Source: Treponema sp. | GTDB taxonomy: Bacteria; Spirochaetota; Spirochaetia; Treponematales; Breznakiellaceae | NCBI GenBank assembly: GCA_031278755.1 | Contig: JAITJV010000136.1 | Location: 1 to 8,203 of the forward strand | Direction: 5' to 3' | DNA length: 8,203 nt | Part shown: piece by piece, positions 6,869 through 8,203 of the stretch | Position numbering within the stretch: the stretch's first letter is position 1 | Layout of the letters: each line of letters starts with the position of its first letter | Made by a program: the position numbers and the translations under genes | The notes under the pieces: generated by a model | Told to the model about the DNA's origin: nothing | The model's database searches: none | What the model saw: only the letters and a program-made list of their open reading frames with translations

Positions 6869-8203
6869 ATGAAAAAACTTTTGATGGGAAACGAGGCTGT
6901 GGCCCTTGGCGCGATCCGCGCCGGCGTCCGTGTGGCGACAGGCTATCCGGGCACGCCTTCGACCGAGATACTTGAAACCATCGCGGGGCAGGTAAAGGGC
7001 GGCGGGGCCGGTGTCTATGTGGAATGGTCCGTAAACGAAAAGGCCGCCCTTGAAGTCGCGGCGGGGGCGGCGATGTCCGGCGCGCGGGCGCTTGTAACAA
7101 TGAAGCAGGTCGGCCTTAACGTTGCTTCCGATCCGCTCCTGAGCCTTAATTACCTCGGCGTCGAAGGCGGCCTCGTGGTTGCGGCGGCCGACGATCCCGG
7201 CCCCATTTCGTCCCAGACGGAGCAGGATACGCGCCGCTTCGGAAAATTCGCGAAAGTCGCCGTCTTTGATCCTTCGTCCCCCGAAGAAGCCTACACCATG
7301 ATCGCCGACGCCTTTGCGTGTTCGGAAAAATACCACAGGCCCGTGATAATGCGCCCCACAACGCGCGTATGCCACGGCTACGCTTCCGTCGAGATCCTTG
7401 ATCCCCTGCCTGTAAAAGCGCCTTCCGGTTTTGACAAGACAGGCGGCCGCTGGGTCATTTTCCCAAGCCTTGCCTACAAAAACCATATACAGATTGAAAA
7501 AGATCTTGCCGCCATGGGAGATGAGTTTTCGGAATACGGCGGAAACCTCCTCCGTGAATTTTGCGGGCGGGGCGTTTCTTCGGGGCGGCCCAAAAAGGGC
7601 GTCGCCTCAGGGGGGGTAAGCTGGGCTTACACCCTTGAAGCGCTTGAAGCGTTAAAGGATGAAAAAGATTTTCCGCCCTGCCGCCTGCTTAAAACAGGCG
7701 TCTATCCTTTTTCGGAAAAACTGGGAAGATCTTTTCTTGACGGGCTTGAAGAAGTGCTTGTGATAGAAGAACTCGATCCTGTTATTGAAGATGAACTGAT
7801 ACGCCTCTGCGGGCTGTATCGTATAGCGGTAACGGTGAGGGGAAAACATTCAGGGGATATGCCGAACGCCGGTGAAAATACCGCGGCCCTTGTACGTGAA
7901 AAAGCGGCCGGCTTTCTTTGCGGCGCCGGCGGCGCGCGTTCCGCCGCGGCGGGAACGGCGGCGCCGGGCGCGGCCGGCGTTCCGGCCTTTTCCCCGCCGC
8001 CTCCCCTTCCGCCGCGCCCTCCCGTGTTATGCGCGGGCTGCCCCCACCGCGCTTCGTTTTTTGCGGTACGGGAAGCGTGCGCGGCATGGGCGCGGGACAG
8101 AAAGGATGTTCAGCCGGCAAAGGCTGTTTTTTCAGGCGATATCGGCTGTTATACGCTGGGAAACGCGCCGCCCCTTTTTATGACCGACACCTGCCTCTGC
8201 ATG
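6869..8203 (+). CDS. iorA: Indolepyruvate:ferredoxin oxidoreductase alpha subunit (3' end outside window)
   Basis: The frame runs 445 codons to the right edge without a stop; full-length members have about 580-640 residues. IorA with IorB oxidatively decarboxylates aryl-pyruvates (indole-, phenyl-, hydroxyphenylpyruvate) to aryl-acetyl-CoA, reducing ferredoxin, using thiamine diphosphate and iron-sulfur clusters. Diagnostic segments are [14 protein letters not shown] (7-20), [14 protein letters not shown] (24-37), [17 protein letters not shown] (52-68), [13 protein letters not shown] (78-90), SSQTEQDTR (114-122), LCAGCPHRA (387-395) and GDIGCYTLG (420-428, leading into the thiamine-diphosphate half). 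The rest of that domain and the C-terminal ferredoxin-like cluster region are beyond the window. The ATG at 6869 fits the family N-terminus, but AGGAG (6849-6853) is 15 bases away, so translational coupling with the ATPase gene is plausible. Residues 351-385 are an unusual Ala/Gly/Pro-rich linker. Context suggests amino-acid uptake followed by ferredoxin-linked fermentation; reverse use, in aromatic amino-acid synthesis, is possible. Confidence 0.92.
   Translation, partial: MKKLLMGNEAVALGAIRAGVRVATGYPGTPSTEILETIAGQVKGGGAGVYVEWSVNEKAALEVAAGAAMSGARALVTMKQVGLNVASDPLLSLNYLGVEGGLVVAAADDPGPISSQTEQDTRRFGKFAKVAVFDPSSPEEAYTMIADAFACSEKYHRPVIMRPTTRVCHGYASVEILDPLPVKAPSGFDKTGGRWVIFPSLAYKNHIQIEKDLAAMGDEFSEYGGNLLREFCGRGVSSGRPKKGVASGGVSWAYTLEALEALKDEKDFPPCRLLKTGVYPFSEKLGRSFLDGLEEVLVIEELDPVIEDELIRLCGLYRIAVTVRGKHSGDMPNAGENTAALVREKAAGFLCGAGGARSAAAGTAAPGAAGVPAFSPPPPLPPRPPVLCAGCPHRASFFAVREACAAWARDRKDVQPAKAVFSGDIGCYTLGNAPPLFMTDTCLCM
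7919..8023 (+). other. GC-rich low-complexity segment encoding an Ala/Gly/Pro linker in iorA
   Basis: This stretch is almost all G and C and encodes alternating Ala, Gly and Pro with a run of five prolines (about residues 378-382). It contains the 10-base direct repeat GCGGCGCCGG at 7920-7929 and 7958-7967, and many overlapping self-complementary GGCGCC and CGGCCG-like elements. It lies between the N-terminal pyrimidine-binding-like half and the LCAGCPHRA start of the thiamine-diphosphate half, a position that tolerates variable linkers. The frame stays open on both sides with conserved motifs, so it is part of the protein rather than a frameshift artefact. Confidence 0.65.

Noticed and set aside
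6848..6871. ATPase TAG stop and iorA ATG are in the same frame, so read-through could give a fusion
   Set aside because: With only six sense codons between them and normal complete domains on both sides, one chance in three explains the shared frame; no read-through signal is visible.
6539..7486. 315-codon open frame on the minus strand across the ATPase and iorA
   Set aside because: It crosses two well-supported genes on the opposite strand and shows no recognisable domain; a codon-bias shadow.
7782..8183. Open frames on both strands over the GC-rich part of iorA
   Set aside because: Arg/Pro-rich translations are typical of out-of-frame reading of GC-rich DNA; the iorA frame carries the conserved motifs on both sides.

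Overview
The window reads as an ordinary bacterial chromosomal segment with all genes on the + strand. It has moderately GC-rich genes, AT-rich promoter gaps and tight gene spacing. The lineage cannot be fixed from sequence alone. The mix suggests an anaerobic, fermentative bacterium: a ferredoxin-linked indolepyruvate oxidoreductase, a large hybrid sensor kinase, and a substrate-binding protein with an imperfect lipobox. A treponeme-like spirochaete or a clostridial relative would fit. This is inference at low to moderate confidence.

Region 1 (1-1574) carries sugar/polyol-type redox genes. The C-terminal end of a medium-chain dehydrogenase runs in from the left edge. A 91-base gap follows, holding an imperfect 15-base tandem repeat and a good sigma-70-type promoter. 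Next comes a complete Gfo/Idh/MocA-family NAD(P)-dependent oxidoreductase.

Region 2 (1600-4368) is one gene for a 922-residue membrane-bound hybrid histidine kinase: periplasmic sensor, HAMP, HAMP-like linker, PAS-like segment, HisKA, HATPase and C-terminal receiver. It starts 25 bases after the oxidoreductase and is probably co-transcribed with it. It has no output domain and no Hpt domain, so its partners lie elsewhere. A GC-rich hairpin overlaps its stop codon.

Region 3 (4401-8203) is a second transcription unit. A near-consensus promoter (TTGACA, 18 bases, TATACT) drives an amino-acid-type ABC importer: binding protein, permease and ATPase. Eighteen bases after the ATPase comes iorA, the alpha subunit of indolepyruvate:ferredoxin oxidoreductase, cut by the right edge. 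This gene order suggests uptake of an amino acid, perhaps aromatic, feeding oxidation of its 2-oxo acid to an acyl-CoA with reduced ferredoxin. The least expected element is a strong intrinsic-terminator-like hairpin with a seven-T tract between permease and ATPase. It could reduce expression of the ATPase and iorA relative to the binding protein and permease.

No RNA genes, mobile elements, CRISPR arrays or clear horizontal-transfer signs were found. I see no convincing undescribed system. The points most worth following are the intra-operon terminator, the importer-iorA linkage, the repeat beside the oxidoreductase promoter and the low-complexity linker in IorA.
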